From contig DATMRS010000005.1 in the NCBI GenBank assembly GCA_035566015.1, positions 183,076 through 247,075 of the forward strand: DNA of 64,000 nt, given 5' to 3'. Source of the DNA: DATMRS01 sp035566015 (lineage in GTDB: Bacteria > Pseudomonadota > Alphaproteobacteria > Sphingomonadales > Sphingomonadaceae). The translations under genes and the position numbers were made by a program. Positions 39,674 to 49,083 of the stretch are shown one piece after another (the first letter of the stretch is position 1; the number at the start of each line of letters is the position of its first letter). The notes under the pieces were generated by a model. It was not told the DNA's origin and searched no databases. It was given only the letters and a program-made list of their open reading frames with translations.

Positions 39674-40638
39674 GCGACCCTGTCCTCCGGCGCGTGGCCC
39701 TCGAAAAAGGCATCGAGATTATCAGCGACGCGCATGCCCATCGCCACCCGCGTCTCGATAGTCGCGCTGCCGAGATGCGGCAACAACGTGACATTCTCCA
39801 GATCACGCAGGGCGGGGTGGATGACCGGTTCCTGCTCATAGACGTCGAGCCCGGCGGCGGCGATCCGTCCCTCGGCCAGCGCCTTCGCCAGCGCCGCCTC
39901 GTCGATCACGGTGCCGCGCGCGGTGTTGATGATCACCGCCGTCGGCCGGAGCAGTCCGAGCCGGCGGGCATCGATCAGGTGATACGTTTCCGCGCCGCCG
40001 GGACAGTGGAGCGACAGGAAATCCACCTGTGGCAACAACTGATCGACCGACTCGACGAAGGTCGCGCCGACCGCCTGCTCATGCCCGGCCGCCTGCCGAC
40101 GCGGCGCGCTGTACAGGATCTTCATGCCGAAGCCGTGCGCCGCGCGTGCGGCGGTCGCCCGCGCGATCCGGCCGAAGCCGATCAGGCCGAGTGTCTTGCC
40201 TGCGAGCGACTGGCCCATCAACTGTGTCGGCGCCCAACCGTCCCAGCGTCCCGCGCGCGCCAGGCGCTCACCCTCGCCCGCCCGGCGCGCGGCCATCAGC
40301 AGCAGGGTCAGCGCGATATCGGCGGTCGCGTCGGTCAACACGCCCGGCGTGTTGGTGACGACGACGCCGGCCTGCTTCGCCGCATCGACATCGATATGAT
40401 TATAGCCGACGCCATAATTGCCGATGATCTTCACCCGGCCCGGCCGGCCGATGACGGCGGCGTCGATCCTGTCGGTGACGGTGGGGCAGAGCGCGTCGAA
40501 GTCGGCCATCGCCGCGGCCAGGGCCGCCTGGTCGAGCGGCGTGTCGCTTTCGTTGCGCACGACATCATAACGCTGGGCGAGCCGTGTCTCGGCCGCCTCG
40601 GGCCAGCGACGGGTGAGCAGGATGCGGGGCTTTGTCAT
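39670..40638 (-). CDS. D-2-hydroxyacid dehydrogenase (glyoxylate/hydroxypyruvate reductase-like)
   Basis: 322 residues with the D-isomer dehydrogenase plan: N-terminal catalytic part, NAD-binding motif GLIGFGRIARA (about 150-160), then catalytic Arg in NTARGTVIDE, Glu in DVYEQEPVIHP and His in LLPHLGSAT. Family members include glyoxylate and hydroxypyruvate reductases and phosphoglycerate dehydrogenase. The overlap with the glycerate kinase gene (ATGA) favours hydroxypyruvate to glycerate or glyoxylate to glycolate chemistry. A malate synthase G lies 4 kb away. Substrate assignment is inference from neighbours. Confidence 0.88.
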   Translation of the reverse strand: MTKPRILLTRRWPEAAETRLAQRYDVVRNESDTPLDQAALAAAMADFDALCPTVTDRIDAAVIGRPGRVKIIGNYGVGYNHIDVDAAKQAGVVVTNTPGVLTDATADIALTLLLMAARRAGEGERLARAGRWDGWAPTQLMGQSLAGKTLGLIGFGRIARATAARAAHGFGMKILYSAPRRQAAGHEQAVGATFVESVDQLLPQVDFLSLHCPGGAETYHLIDARRLGLLRPTAVIINTARGTVIDEAALAKALAEGRIAAAGLDVYEQEPVIHPALRDLENVTLLPHLGSATIETRVAMGMRVADNLDAFFEGHAPEDRVA

Positions 40639-40866
40639 TCTCTCTTTCTTTATGGTTTCGGTGCGAAAAAAGGACTCAAGCCCATGTCGCCCATGGACTC
40701 ACCGGACAAATCGTCCAACATCCATGCCACGTCAAAGGGTGTACGACAATGGGTAGCTTGCTACTCAATAAAAGCATGTATAGCCATGGCTTCTCGGGCG
40801 TTACCCTGTCATGGCGGGGGTAAAGCAGGACGGAGAGTGGTGAACGTGATAAGAAAGGCGGACCGG

Positions 40867-41817
40867 ATGAGGCGTGTCCTACGCACGGCGGGCGTAGGAC
40901 TCGGACTGTGCATGGCGGCGAGCGGGGTCGCGGCGGCCCCTGCTGACATCCCATTGCCAGGCAAGGCGGTGTTTCCCGAAAGCCTGTCGATCGGCGCCGA
41001 CGGCCGTTTCTATGTCGGAAGCATCAATGGCGGGGTGCTGCAAATCGAAACGAACGGCAAAACGCGCCAGTGGATCGCGCCGGGCGCGTATGGCACGCGA
41101 TCGATCTTCGGAGTGCTCGCCGATCCGGCGCATGGCCTGCTCTGGGTCTGCTCGAACGATATTTCCGCGATGGGCGTCGCGGGGCCGGGCAAGCAGAGCG
41201 GAAGCTGGCTGAAAGGCTTCGACCTAAAGACGGGCAAGGGCAGGGTGAGCGCCCGCCTGCCGGGCGAGGCGACGCTCTGCAACGACATGGCGGTTGCGAA
41301 GGACGGCACCGTCTACGTCGCCAACACCAGCGCGCCGCAGATATTGCGGCTCAGCCCCGGCGGCAGCACGCTCGATGTCTGGCTGACCGATCCACGCTTC
41401 CAGCCAGGCAAGGGCGGCGGCCTCGACGGCATCGCGTTCGGCGGCGACGGCAATCTCTATGTCACCACCTTCGTGCCGGGCGAGATGTTCCGGATCGGGG
41501 TGAAGGACGGCCGCGCAGGCGCGGTGACGAAGCTGGAGACATCGCGTCCGTTGCAGCAGGCGGACGCGCTGCGCCCGATCGCGGGCAACAGCTTCGCGCT
41601 GGTGGAGGGCGCGGGCCGGATCGACCGGGTCACGATCGAGGGCGACAAGGCGCTGATCGAACCCTTGCGGTCCGGTCTCGCCGGCCCGACCGGGGTTGAC
41701 GTGCGCGATGGCGTCGCCTGGTTCGTCCAGGGGCAGCTTTCCTACGTTTTCGATCCCGCCAAACGCGGCCAGACGCCCGAACTGCCATTCCGTATCCTGG
41801 CGGTGCCGGTCAAATGA
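40867..41817 (+). CDS. SMP-30/gluconolactonase-like secreted protein
   Basis: 316 residues with a signal peptide (MRRVLRTAGVGLGLCMAASG, cleaved after AAA) and a beta-propeller of the SMP-30/gluconolactonase type: FPESLSIGADGRFYVGSING, then CNDMAVAKDGTVYVAN and GIAFGGDGNLYVT, the propeller Asp-Gly repeats. The ATG at 40867 follows AAGG by 8 bases; a GTG 7 codons earlier is possible. A much longer in-frame upstream stretch is antisense to the dehydrogenase and kinase genes and is rejected. It overlaps the region before the PQQ dehydrogenase gene by 17 bases of spacing only, so a lactonase acting on that enzyme's product is a good guess. Confidence 0.85.
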   Translation: MRRVLRTAGVGLGLCMAASGVAAAPADIPLPGKAVFPESLSIGADGRFYVGSINGGVLQIETNGKTRQWIAPGAYGTRSIFGVLADPAHGLLWVCSNDISAMGVAGPGKQSGSWLKGFDLKTGKGRVSARLPGEATLCNDMAVAKDGTVYVANTSAPQILRLSPGGSTLDVWLTDPRFQPGKGGGLDGIAFGGDGNLYVTTFVPGEMFRIGVKDGRAGAVTKLETSRPLQQADALRPIAGNSFALVEGAGRIDRVTIEGDKALIEPLRSGLAGPTGVDVRDGVAWFVQGQLSYVFDPAKRGQTPELPFRILAVPVK

Positions 41818-41834
41818 TAAGGAGGCCATCGGCG

Positions 41835-43613
41835 ATGGACAATAATAGCATGAGGCGCGCCGCCCTTACCGCCAGTACGGCGGCGCTGCTGTTCGCGATC
41901 AGCGTGACCGGCATGTCGTGCGGCTCTGCCTCCTCGCCTAAGGAGGCAGCGAAGACGGAACAGGTCTGCGCACCGGGCAATGGCGGGTTGAGTCTGCCGC
42001 CGGGCTTCTGCGCGACGATCTTCGCCGACAATCTCGGCCATGCGCGCCACATGGCGGTGGCGGCCGATGGCACGCTGTACGTGAATACGTGGAGCGGACG
42101 CTATTATCGCAACAGCCCGCCACCCAAAGGCGGTTTCCTGATCGCGCTCCGTGACACCAATGGCGACGGGGTGGCGGACGATGTGCATCGCTTCGGCGAT
42201 ACGCCCGAGCAGGGATCGGCCGGCGGCACCGGCATCGCGCTCTACAAGGGCGCGCTCTATGCCGAGATGAACGATCGCATCATCCGTTTCGCGCTGACCC
42301 CCGGCTCGCCGGTGCCGAGCGGACCGGCGACGACCATCCTGTCGGGCATGCCGCTGACCGGCGATCACCCGATGCATCCCTTCGTGATCGACCAGACGGG
42401 CCAGCTTTTCGTCAATTCGGGCTCGCCCTCCAATGCGTGCGAGCTGAAGAACCGGATGCCCAACTCGCCGGGGCATGAGCCCTGCACCCAGTTGGAGACG
42501 CGCGCCGGCATCTGGCTGTATGACGCCAACAAAGCCGACCAGCATTTCTCTCCGGCCGAGCGCTATGCCACCGGCATCCGCAATTCGGGCGGGCAGGCCT
42601 TCGACAGCGCCGGGCGGCTGTTCGCCACCCAGCATGGACGCGACCAGCTCTCGCAGAACTGGCCGAGCCTCTACCGGCCGGAGCAGGGGCCCGAGCTGCC
42701 CGCCGAGGAACTGTTACAGGTTTCCAAGGGCGACGATTTCGGCTGGCCCTATTGCTATTATGATGGCTTCCAGAAGAAGCTGGTGCTCGCCCCCGAATAT
42801 GGTGGCGACGGCAAGAAAGTGGGCCAGTGCGCCGACAAGAAGGGGCCCGTAGCGGCCTTCCCGGCGCACTGGGCGCCGAACGGTTTGCTGATTTATGGCG
42901 GCCAGAGCTTCCCCAATGCCTATAGGGGCGGCGCGTTCATCGCTTTCCATGGCTCGTGGAATCGCGCGCCCGCACCGCAGGACGGCTATAACGTCGTGTT
43001 CCAGCCACTCGCCGACGGGCAGGCGTCGGGCCGGTATATCCTGTTCGCCGATGGCTTCGCGGGCGCGGTCAAGGACCCGGGACAGGCGCAGTTCCGTCCC
43101 TCGGGTCTCGCCATGGGACCTGACGGTGCGCTCTATATCTCGGATGATGTGCACGGCCGCATCTGGCGCGTGACCTATAAAGGCGCGGCCGATGCGGCGC
43201 TGACCGCCGCGCCGCCGGCGAAGACGGGGGAGGCGGCCGCGAAACCCGCGCAGCCGCCTGAAGGCACGCATCCCGACGCTGGCCGCAAGCCGGTGGCGCT
43301 CACCCCGCCGCCGGGGTTCACCAAGGAGCAGGTGGCGCTCGGCGACCGCATCTATCATGGCGAGGAGCGCGGTGGCACGTGCAGCGGGTGCCACGGGGCG
43401 GACGGGCGCGGCAGCTCGGTAGGCCGGGGGCTTGTCACCAGCCACTGGCTCTGGGGTGACGGATCGGTCGCATCGATCGCCAAGGTGGTGAAGGAGGGCG
43501 TCGCCAATCCCAAGCAGTCCACCGGCGCGATGCCCCCGCTGGGCGGCGCGGCGCTGTCCGATGCCGACGTTCAGGCGGTGTCCGCTTATGTCTGGGCGCT
43601 CAACCACAAGTGA
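41835..43613 (+). CDS. PQQ-dependent sugar/sorbosone dehydrogenase fused to cytochrome c
   Basis: 592 residues. A hydrophobic signal near residues 6-28 may end in a lipid-attachment Cys (TGMSCGS). The main part (~45-450) is a soluble-glucose-dehydrogenase-type beta-propeller: SLPPGFCATIFADNLGHARH, GTLYVNTWSGRYY, AFHGSWNRAPAPQDGYNVVF. A Pro/Ala linker leads to a C-terminal cytochrome c domain with C516-S-G-C-H520 and a likely Met ligand in STGAMPPLGG. Such fusions oxidise aldoses or sorbosone, passing electrons through haem to the chain. AAGGAGG stands 9 bases before the chosen ATG. It follows the SMP-30 gene directly. Substrate is not certain. Confidence 0.85.
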   Translation: MDNNSMRRAALTASTAALLFAISVTGMSCGSASSPKEAAKTEQVCAPGNGGLSLPPGFCATIFADNLGHARHMAVAADGTLYVNTWSGRYYRNSPPPKGGFLIALRDTNGDGVADDVHRFGDTPEQGSAGGTGIALYKGALYAEMNDRIIRFALTPGSPVPSGPATTILSGMPLTGDHPMHPFVIDQTGQLFVNSGSPSNACELKNRMPNSPGHEPCTQLETRAGIWLYDANKADQHFSPAERYATGIRNSGGQAFDSAGRLFATQHGRDQLSQNWPSLYRPEQGPELPAEELLQVSKGDDFGWPYCYYDGFQKKLVLAPEYGGDGKKVGQCADKKGPVAAFPAHWAPNGLLIYGGQSFPNAYRGGAFIAFHGSWNRAPAPQDGYNVVFQPLADGQASGRYILFADGFAGAVKDPGQAQFRPSGLAMGPDGALYISDDVHGRIWRVTYKGAADAALTAAPPAKTGEAAAKPAQPPEGTHPDAGRKPVALTPPPGFTKEQVALGDRIYHGEERGGTCSGCHGADGRGSSVGRGLVTSHWLWGDGSVASIAKVVKEGVANPKQSTGAMPPLGGAALSDADVQAVSAYVWALNHK

Positions 43614-43648
43614 AATAAGGCCGCATCGCGGCCCACCGGAGAGACAGA

Positions 43649-44647
43649 ATGACGACTATCTGTGATGCCTCGAACGATCCCGCCGCCTGGACGAGCAAGG
43701 AAATCGGCGGGAAAGAGGGGCTGGTCCGCCGCTTCTCCGCCGAGGAGCTTGCCGCCCTTGACGAGGTGATCGCCGCCAACCGGAACAGGGCGGCGGATAC
43801 GATCACGCGCGCCGGGTTCGATCATCCTGTCGTCAACGCGATGATGGCCGAGGTGCGTAAAACCCTGCTCAAAGGACGCGGGGCGGTGATCCTCGCGGGC
43901 GCGGACGTCGCACGGCTGGGCCTCGAAGATTATAAGCGGCTCTATTGGGGGCTCGGCACGCATCTCGGCAATGGCGCGGTGCAGAGCTATCGGCGCGACA
44001 AGATCGGTTACGTCCAGAAGGAGGAGGAGAATCCAACCGGGCGCGGCTATCTGATGGACATCGAACTGTCCTCGCACACCGATTTCCACGAATTGCTATC
44101 GCTCGCCGCCGTCACCAAGGCGCAGTCGGGCGGCGAAAGCGGGATCGTCAGCAGCCTCGCCCTGCATGAGCGGATACGCGCCACCCGGCCCGAATTATTG
44201 CCCCCGCTCTATGAGGGCTATTATCATGAATCGGGCGGCATCGTTTCGGAGGAAAAGGTGCCGATCTTCGGCTGCGTCGACGGCAAGGTAAGCTGCTATT
44301 ATCACCGGGGCTTCATGGTGAACGCCGCCAAGCAGCGGGGCGAGGCGATGCCCGAAGCGTTGGAAGAGGCGATGCGCTATCTGAGCGAGATGGCCGGTGA
44401 CCCCGATCTGCGCGCCGATTTCATGCTCGAACCCGGCGAGATGCTCTTCTGGCACAATTTCACCGCGCTCCATTCGCGCACGGCGTTCACCGACGCGCCG
44501 GGCGCGAAGCGGCTGTTGTTGCGTCTCTGGCTGAACGTGCCCGACGGCCGGCCGCTCCCCGCCTCCTTTCACGACCGCGCCCGCTACATGGATCGCGTCC
44601 ACGAAACGGGCGAGGCGGCGATCGATTATGCGAGAAAGCGGGCCTGA
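43649..44647 (+). CDS. TauD/TfdA-like Fe(II)/2-oxoglutarate dioxygenase
   Basis: 332 residues. Metal motif H143-x-D145 in SSHTDFHELL, distal His275 in HNFTALHSRTAF, and an Arg about 15 residues later (AKRLLLRLW) for 2-oxoglutarate. The long N-terminal part and a second acidic segment set it apart from the two other TauD-type proteins here, so its substrate is likely different. It lies 35 bases behind the PQQ dehydrogenase gene with a ribosome site (CCGGAGAGA) and so may be cotranscribed. It converges on malate synthase G. Expected chemistry is hydroxylation or oxidative cleavage of an ether or amine. Confidence 0.83.
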   Translation: MTTICDASNDPAAWTSKEIGGKEGLVRRFSAEELAALDEVIAANRNRAADTITRAGFDHPVVNAMMAEVRKTLLKGRGAVILAGADVARLGLEDYKRLYWGLGTHLGNGAVQSYRRDKIGYVQKEEENPTGRGYLMDIELSSHTDFHELLSLAAVTKAQSGGESGIVSSLALHERIRATRPELLPPLYEGYYHESGGIVSEEKVPIFGCVDGKVSCYYHRGFMVNAAKQRGEAMPEALEEAMRYLSEMAGDPDLRADFMLEPGEMLFWHNFTALHSRTAFTDAPGAKRLLLRLWLNVPDGRPLPASFHDRARYMDRVHETGEAAIDYARKRA

Positions 44648-44658
44648 GGCGATCCGGA

Positions 44659-44680
44659 CCGGGGCGTCACTCCGCCCCGG
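44659..44680. terminator. GC-rich hairpin between converging genes
   Basis: CCGGGGCG (44659-44666) pairs perfectly with CGCCCCGG (44673-44680), loop TCACTC. It starts 12 bases after the TauD-type stop and runs into the last codons of malate synthase G. There is no T tract on either side, so it may act as a weak bidirectional terminator. Confidence 0.4.
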
Positions 44681-46790
44681 CCTTCACCTCGGCCCGGAAG
44701 CTATGCAGCAGCGGCTCGGTATAGCCGTTGGGCTGCTCGACCCCTTCGAACACCAGCGCGCGGGCGGCCCTGAAGGCGATGCTCTTCGTCTCGTGCCCCG
44801 CCATCGGCCGGTAGAGAGGGTCGCCCGCATTCTGCCCGTCGACCTTAGCCGCCATCCGGCGGAGCGCTGCCTCCACCTCTTCGGCGGAGCAGACGCCGTG
44901 GAGCAGCCAGTTCGCCATGTGCTGCGATGAGATGCGCAACGTCGCGCGGTCCTCCATCAGGCCGACATCGTGGATGTCGGGCACCTTGGAGCAGCCTATC
45001 CCCTGATCGATCCAGCGCACGACATAACCCAATATGCCCTGCGCATTATTGTCCAGCTCGTCGCGTATCTCGTCGGCGGACCAGTTGACGCCGCGCGCGA
45101 GCGGGACGGTCAGCAAGGCCGAGAGCGGCGCGACCGGCTCGCTGCGGCGCTCGGCTTGCCGCGCCTGAACGTCGACCGCGTGATAATGGGTCGCGTGCAG
45201 CGTCGCCGCCGTGGGGGAGGGCACCCATGCCGTATTGGCGCCCGAGCGAGGATGGCCAATCTTCTGTTCCAGCATATCGGCCATGCGATCGGGCGCGGCC
45301 CACATGCCCTTGCCGATCTGCGCCTTGCCCGACAGACCGCAGGCAAGGCCGATCTGGACGTTGCGATCCTCATAGGCCTTGATCCAGTCGGCATTCTTCA
45401 TGTCGCCCTTGCGGATCAGCGGGCCGGCGCGCATCGACGTGTGGATCTCATCGCCGGTGCGATCGAGGAAGCCGGTGTTGATGAAGACGATGCGATCCTT
45501 AACCGCCGCGATGCAGGCGGCGAGATTGGCCGACGTGCGCCGTTCCTCGTCCATCACGCCTACCTTGATCGTGTGGCGCGCGAGGCCGAGCATATCCTCG
45601 ATCGCGTCGAACAGCCGGTTGGTGAAGGCCGCTTCCTCCGGCCCGTGCATCTTCGGCTTGACGATGTAGATCGATCCGGCGCGGCTGTTCACGAAACGGC
45701 CCCGGCGGCGCAGATCGTGAATCGCGATCAGGCTGGTGAGGATGCCGTCCAATATGCCTTCGGGCGCCTCGCTGCCATCGGGCAGGAGGATGGCGGGCGT
45801 CGTCATCAGATGACCGACATTGCGCACGAACAGCAGGCTGCGTCCGGGCAATGTCAGCGTGGAGCCGTCGGGCGCGGTATAGACGCGATCGTCCGCCAGC
45901 TTGCGGGTCATCGTCCTGCCGTTCTTCTCGAACGTGGCGACAAGGTCGCCCTGCATCAGGCCTAGCCAGTTGGCATAAGCGGCGACCTTGTCCGCCGCAT
46001 CGACCGCCGCCACCGAATCCTCAAGGTCCACGATCGTCGACAGCGCGGATTCGAGGATCACATCGGCGAGGCCCGCCGGATCGGCCTTGCCGATCGGGTG
46101 CGCCCGGTCGATCACCAATTCGATGTGCAGGCCGTGGTGGCGGAGCAGGATCGAGGCTGGGGCGTCCCTGTCGCCGGTAAAGCCCGCCAGTGCCGCCGGA
46201 TCAGCGAGTGGGGGCAGGCCGCCCGTCCACTCCGTCCAGGAGCCGTTCCTGAGCGGCACCGCCTTGTCGAGGAAGTCCTTGGCCCAGGCGATCACCTTCG
46301 CGCCGCGTTCGGGATCGTAGCCGCTGCCTTTGGGCGTGCCGGGGATCGCATCGGTGCCGTAAAGCGCGTCATACAGGCTGCCCCAGCGGGCATTGGCAGC
46401 GTTCAGCAGGAAGCGCGCGTTGAGGACGGGCACGACGAGCTGTGGGCCGGCCAGCGTCGCCAGTTCGGGATCGACATTGGTGGGCGCGATCATGAAGGGC
46501 GCGGGCTCGTCGACGAGATAGCCGACCTCGCGCAGGAAGGCCTGATAGGCCTCGCTGTCGATCGGCGTTCCGGCGCGCTTCTCGTGCCAGGCGTCGATCT
46601 CGGCCTGGATCGTATCGCGTTTGGTGAGCAGCGCCGCATTTTCGGGGGCGAAGCGTGCATAGACGGCGGCCATGCCCTGCCAGAAGGCATCGGCAGAAAG
46701 GCCGGTGCCCGGCAAGGCGCGCTCCTCCACGAAGCGCACCAGTTCGTCCGCGACCTGAAGGCCGGTCTTGTCGATCCGCGTCGCCATCAT
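44667..46790 (-). CDS. glcB: Malate synthase G
   Basis: 707 residues, close to the ~723 of known malate synthase G. Conserved landmarks are TIVDLEDSVAAVDAADK, catalytic Arg region LPGRSLLFVRNVGHLM, the block FVNSRAGSIYIVKPKMHGPE and the C-terminal MEDRATLRISSQHMANWL with the catalytic Asp. The reaction condenses glyoxylate with acetyl-CoA to malate in the cytoplasm. The double ATG at 46790 follows AAGGGAGAA; a TTG 15 bases upstream is rejected. It lies 11 bases behind a GlcG-like gene. No isocitrate lyase is present in the window, so the glyoxylate must come from another source, such as TfdA-type cleavage, glycolate or purines. Confidence 0.95.
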   Translation of the reverse strand: MMATRIDKTGLQVADELVRFVEERALPGTGLSADAFWQGMAAVYARFAPENAALLTKRDTIQAEIDAWHEKRAGTPIDSEAYQAFLREVGYLVDEPAPFMIAPTNVDPELATLAGPQLVVPVLNARFLLNAANARWGSLYDALYGTDAIPGTPKGSGYDPERGAKVIAWAKDFLDKAVPLRNGSWTEWTGGLPPLADPAALAGFTGDRDAPASILLRHHGLHIELVIDRAHPIGKADPAGLADVILESALSTIVDLEDSVAAVDAADKVAAYANWLGLMQGDLVATFEKNGRTMTRKLADDRVYTAPDGSTLTLPGRSLLFVRNVGHLMTTPAILLPDGSEAPEGILDGILTSLIAIHDLRRRGRFVNSRAGSIYIVKPKMHGPEEAAFTNRLFDAIEDMLGLARHTIKVGVMDEERRTSANLAACIAAVKDRIVFINTGFLDRTGDEIHTSMRAGPLIRKGDMKNADWIKAYEDRNVQIGLACGLSGKAQIGKGMWAAPDRMADMLEQKIGHPRSGANTAWVPSPTAATLHATHYHAVDVQARQAERRSEPVAPLSALLTVPLARGVNWSADEIRDELDNNAQGILGYVVRWIDQGIGCSKVPDIHDVGLMEDRATLRISSQHMANWLLHGVCSAEEVEAALRRMAAKVDGQNAGDPLYRPMAGHETKSIAFRAARALVFEGVEQPNGYTEPLLHSFRAEVKAGAE

Positions 46791-46801
46791 CGATTCTCCC
46801 T

Positions 46802-47230
46802 TCAAGCCTGCGGGGTGAGGCCGGCGGCGGCGATGCCGGCGAGCGCGCAGGCCTCGTCATTGTCCGACGTGTCGCCGGTGACGCCGACCGCGCCGATCGG
46901 CTGGCCGGCGGCGTCGACGACGATCACGCCGCCCGCGGCCGGAACGAGGCCGCCTGTTGCGATCGGACCGAGCGAGGCGATGAAGGTCGGCCGCTCGGCC
47001 GCCATGTCGCCGATCTTGCGGCTCGAAACGCCGAGCGCCAGCGCGCCGGCCGCCTTGCCGGTGGCGATCTGATGGCGGAGGGTCGAGGCGCCGTCCGCGC
47101 GTGCGAAGGCGATCAGATGGCTGCCGGCGTCGAGCACGGCGATGCTGAGCGGCTTCAGGCCCAGCTCCGCGCCCCTGGTGAAGGCGGCGGCGATGATCTG
47201 GTTCGCCTGGTCGAGGGTGATGCGGCTCAT
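46802..47230 (-). CDS. GlcG/HbpS-family protein
   Basis: 142 residues of the GlcG/HbpS group: starts ITLDQANQIIAAAFTRGAEL, then LSIAVLDAGSHLIAFARADG, APLR-like block HQIATGKAAGALALG and GGLVPAAGGVIVVDAAGQPIG. Family members are found in glycolate loci (GlcG) and as haem-binding HbpS proteins; their biochemical role is unsettled. Here it is directly upstream of malate synthase G and probably cotranscribed with it, which supports a glyoxylate-linked role. A LysR gene is divergent 107 bases away and is its likely regulator. Confidence 0.85.
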   Translation of the reverse strand: MSRITLDQANQIIAAAFTRGAELGLKPLSIAVLDAGSHLIAFARADGASTLRHQIATGKAAGALALGVSSRKIGDMAAERPTFIASLGPIATGGLVPAAGGVIVVDAAGQPIGAVGVTGDTSDNDEACALAGIAAAGLTPQA

Positions 47231-47337
47231 GCAGGGTTCTCCGGTGTGAGTTCAAGAGAGTCAGGAGTGCTGTAGCGGATGCCTCACCCATGCGGTAGAC
47301 GATCGAAAGTCAAAGCAGCTTTTCACTGAGAGAACGA

Positions 47338-48234
47338 ATGGAAATGGATGGCGATTATGGGCTGTTCGCGCGCATCGTCGAGGGCGGCAGCCTGTCGGCG
47401 GCGGGCCGCGCCGTCGGCCTGTCCCCCGCGATGGTGTCGAAGCGTCTTGCGCGGCTGGAGGCGCGGCTCGGCACGCGGCTCGTCAACCGCACGACACGCC
47501 GGCTGGCGCTGACCGCCGACGGGGAGCAGTTCCACCGCGACGTGCTCGCCATCCTTGCCGCCGTCGAGGCCGCCGAGGCGCGCGTCGGCCGCAAACAGGG
47601 CGCGCCCGCCGGGCTGCTCCGCGTCTCGGCGCCGACCTCCTTCGGGCGGCTGCACGTCGCGCCGGCGATCAAGGGGTTTCTGGACGCCTATCCCGGCATC
47701 GAACTGGAGATCGACCTGAGCGACGGCTTCGTCGACCTCGTCGAGGACCGCATCGACGTGGCGATCCGCATCGCGGCGCGGATCGGGCCGGGGCTCGTCG
47801 GCCATCGCCTCGGCAGCAACCGGCGGATACTCTGCGCCGCGCCCGCCTATCTCGCGCGGCACGGCACGCCGGCCAGGATCAAGGACCTGGGACGCGAGCG
47901 GCTGCTGGCGGCGACCGGACAACTGCCCTGGCGTCTCGACGGGCCGGGCGGCCCGATCACCGTCCAGGGGCGAAGCCATGTCCGCACCAATTCGAGCGAG
48001 GTGGTGCGCGAACTGACGCTGGCCGGCGTCGGCATCGCGCTGCGTTCGCTGTGGGACGTCTGGCAGGAGATGGCCGAGGGCCGGCTGGTGTGCGTGCTGC
48101 CCGACCATGAGGGCGCGGCGGACGTCGGCATCCATGCGGTCTATCCCCGCGCCGCGATCGTGCCGCCGGCGGTGCCGGCGTTCGTCGCCTATCTGCGCGG
48201 CCTCTATGCCTCGCCGGCGCCGTGGGACGGATGA
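47338..48234 (+). CDS. LysR-family transcriptional regulator
   Basis: 298 residues. The HTH is at residues ~5-60 (GGSLSAAGRAVGLSPAMVSK, then RLGTRLVNRTTRRLALT) and the effector domain begins near LLRVSAPTSFGRLHVAP. The sequence pattern (MVSKRLARLEARLG, ALTADGEQF) matches the large CrgA/DsdC-like group of LysR regulators. It is divergent from the GlcG-malate synthase pair and is followed by an IclR-type regulator on the same strand. No inverted repeat was assigned with confidence in the short gap. Control of glyoxylate use is a reasonable inference. Confidence 0.9.
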   Translation: MEMDGDYGLFARIVEGGSLSAAGRAVGLSPAMVSKRLARLEARLGTRLVNRTTRRLALTADGEQFHRDVLAILAAVEAAEARVGRKQGAPAGLLRVSAPTSFGRLHVAPAIKGFLDAYPGIELEIDLSDGFVDLVEDRIDVAIRIAARIGPGLVGHRLGSNRRILCAAPAYLARHGTPARIKDLGRERLLAATGQLPWRLDGPGGPITVQGRSHVRTNSSEVVRELTLAGVGIALRSLWDVWQEMAEGRLVCVLPDHEGAADVGIHAVYPRAAIVPPAVPAFVAYLRGLYASPAPWDG

Positions 48235-48303
48235 GCACGATAATTGTCGGGATCGCCTTTGCCTTCTATGAGGCGGCGACATTCCCGAAAGAGCGAGGCG
48301 GAT

Positions 48304-49083
48304 GTGTCTGAGGGCAAGGAGCGCGGTTCGGGCGCGCGCACGATCGCCGTGCTGAAACTCGTCGCCGAAAGCGGGAGCAGCTTCACCCTTTCCGAACTGG
48401 CGAACAAGGCGGGCCTGCCGCCGAGCAGCATGCATCGCCTGTTGCAGCCCTTGCTGCGCGGCGGCCTTGTCGAGCGCGGGCAGGGGAGCGCCTACCGGCC
48501 GGGGCGCGAGCTGTTCCGCCTCGCCTCAATGGTGCTGCGGCAGATCGACTATAATGTCGCGGCGCGGCCGTTCCTGCGCGAATTGTGGGAAAAATGGCAG
48601 GAAACCGCGATATTCTGCCTCTATCGCCCCGTCGAGCATAGCGCACAGGTGGTGGAGATGATCGAGACGCCGCACCCGCTGCGCCATGTGATCGAGCCCT
48701 TCACCGAATTGTCGCTGCTCTGGGGCTCGCTCGGCCGCTCGATCCTCGCGCATCTGCCGCCCGACGATGTCGCCGCCGCCTCCACGTCGAGCGGCAAGGG
48801 GCCGATCACCGGGCGGCGCGTGCTGCATACCGAGGAACTGGACGCAGAGCTGGAAAGGATACGCCTGTGCGGCCTCTCCTCCTATCGCAGCGAGGAGGCG
48901 GACCTTGCCGGCTTGGCCGCCCCCGTCTTCGGCACGGGCCATCATGTCGTCGGATCGCTGGGCGTCACGATGCCGGCGCAACGATCCGACCGGCTCGACC
49001 TCGACGCGCTCGGCCGCGACGTGCGCGACGCGGCGGCCCGGCTGGGCGATGCGCTGGGCCATCAGCAGATGGTGGTGGGGTGA
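48304..49083 (+). CDS. IclR-family transcriptional regulator
   Basis: 259 residues from GTG 48304, where GAGGCGG lies just upstream; an ATG at 48268 and a TTG at 48244 are alternatives. The N-terminal winged HTH is about 15-75 (TLSELANKAGLPPSSMHRLL, PLLRGGLVERGQGSAYRPG) and the IclR effector domain is about 95-255. IclR regulators often control aromatic or glyoxylate genes and bind palindromes of about 15-17 bp. Such palindromes begin exactly at the end of this gene, in front of the TfdA-type dioxygenase, which makes that gene and its MFS partner the likely targets. Confidence 0.9.
   Translation: MSEGKERGSGARTIAVLKLVAESGSSFTLSELANKAGLPPSSMHRLLQPLLRGGLVERGQGSAYRPGRELFRLASMVLRQIDYNVAARPFLRELWEKWQETAIFCLYRPVEHSAQVVEMIETPHPLRHVIEPFTELSLLWGSLGRSILAHLPPDDVAAASTSSGKGPITGRRVLHTEELDAELERIRLCGLSSYRSEEADLAGLAAPVFGTGHHVVGSLGVTMPAQRSDRLDLDALGRDVRDAAARLGDALGHQQMVVG

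Noticed and set aside
40753..40764. GTAGC-TT-GCTAC symmetry as an operator or terminator
   Set aside because: Arms of 5 bases without T tract or second copy; not distinguishable from chance.
39361..40866. In-frame upstream extension of the SMP-30 gene
   Set aside because: It overlaps the kinase and 2-hydroxyacid dehydrogenase genes on the other strand, has low-complexity Arg-rich sequence, and a signal peptide begins at 40867.
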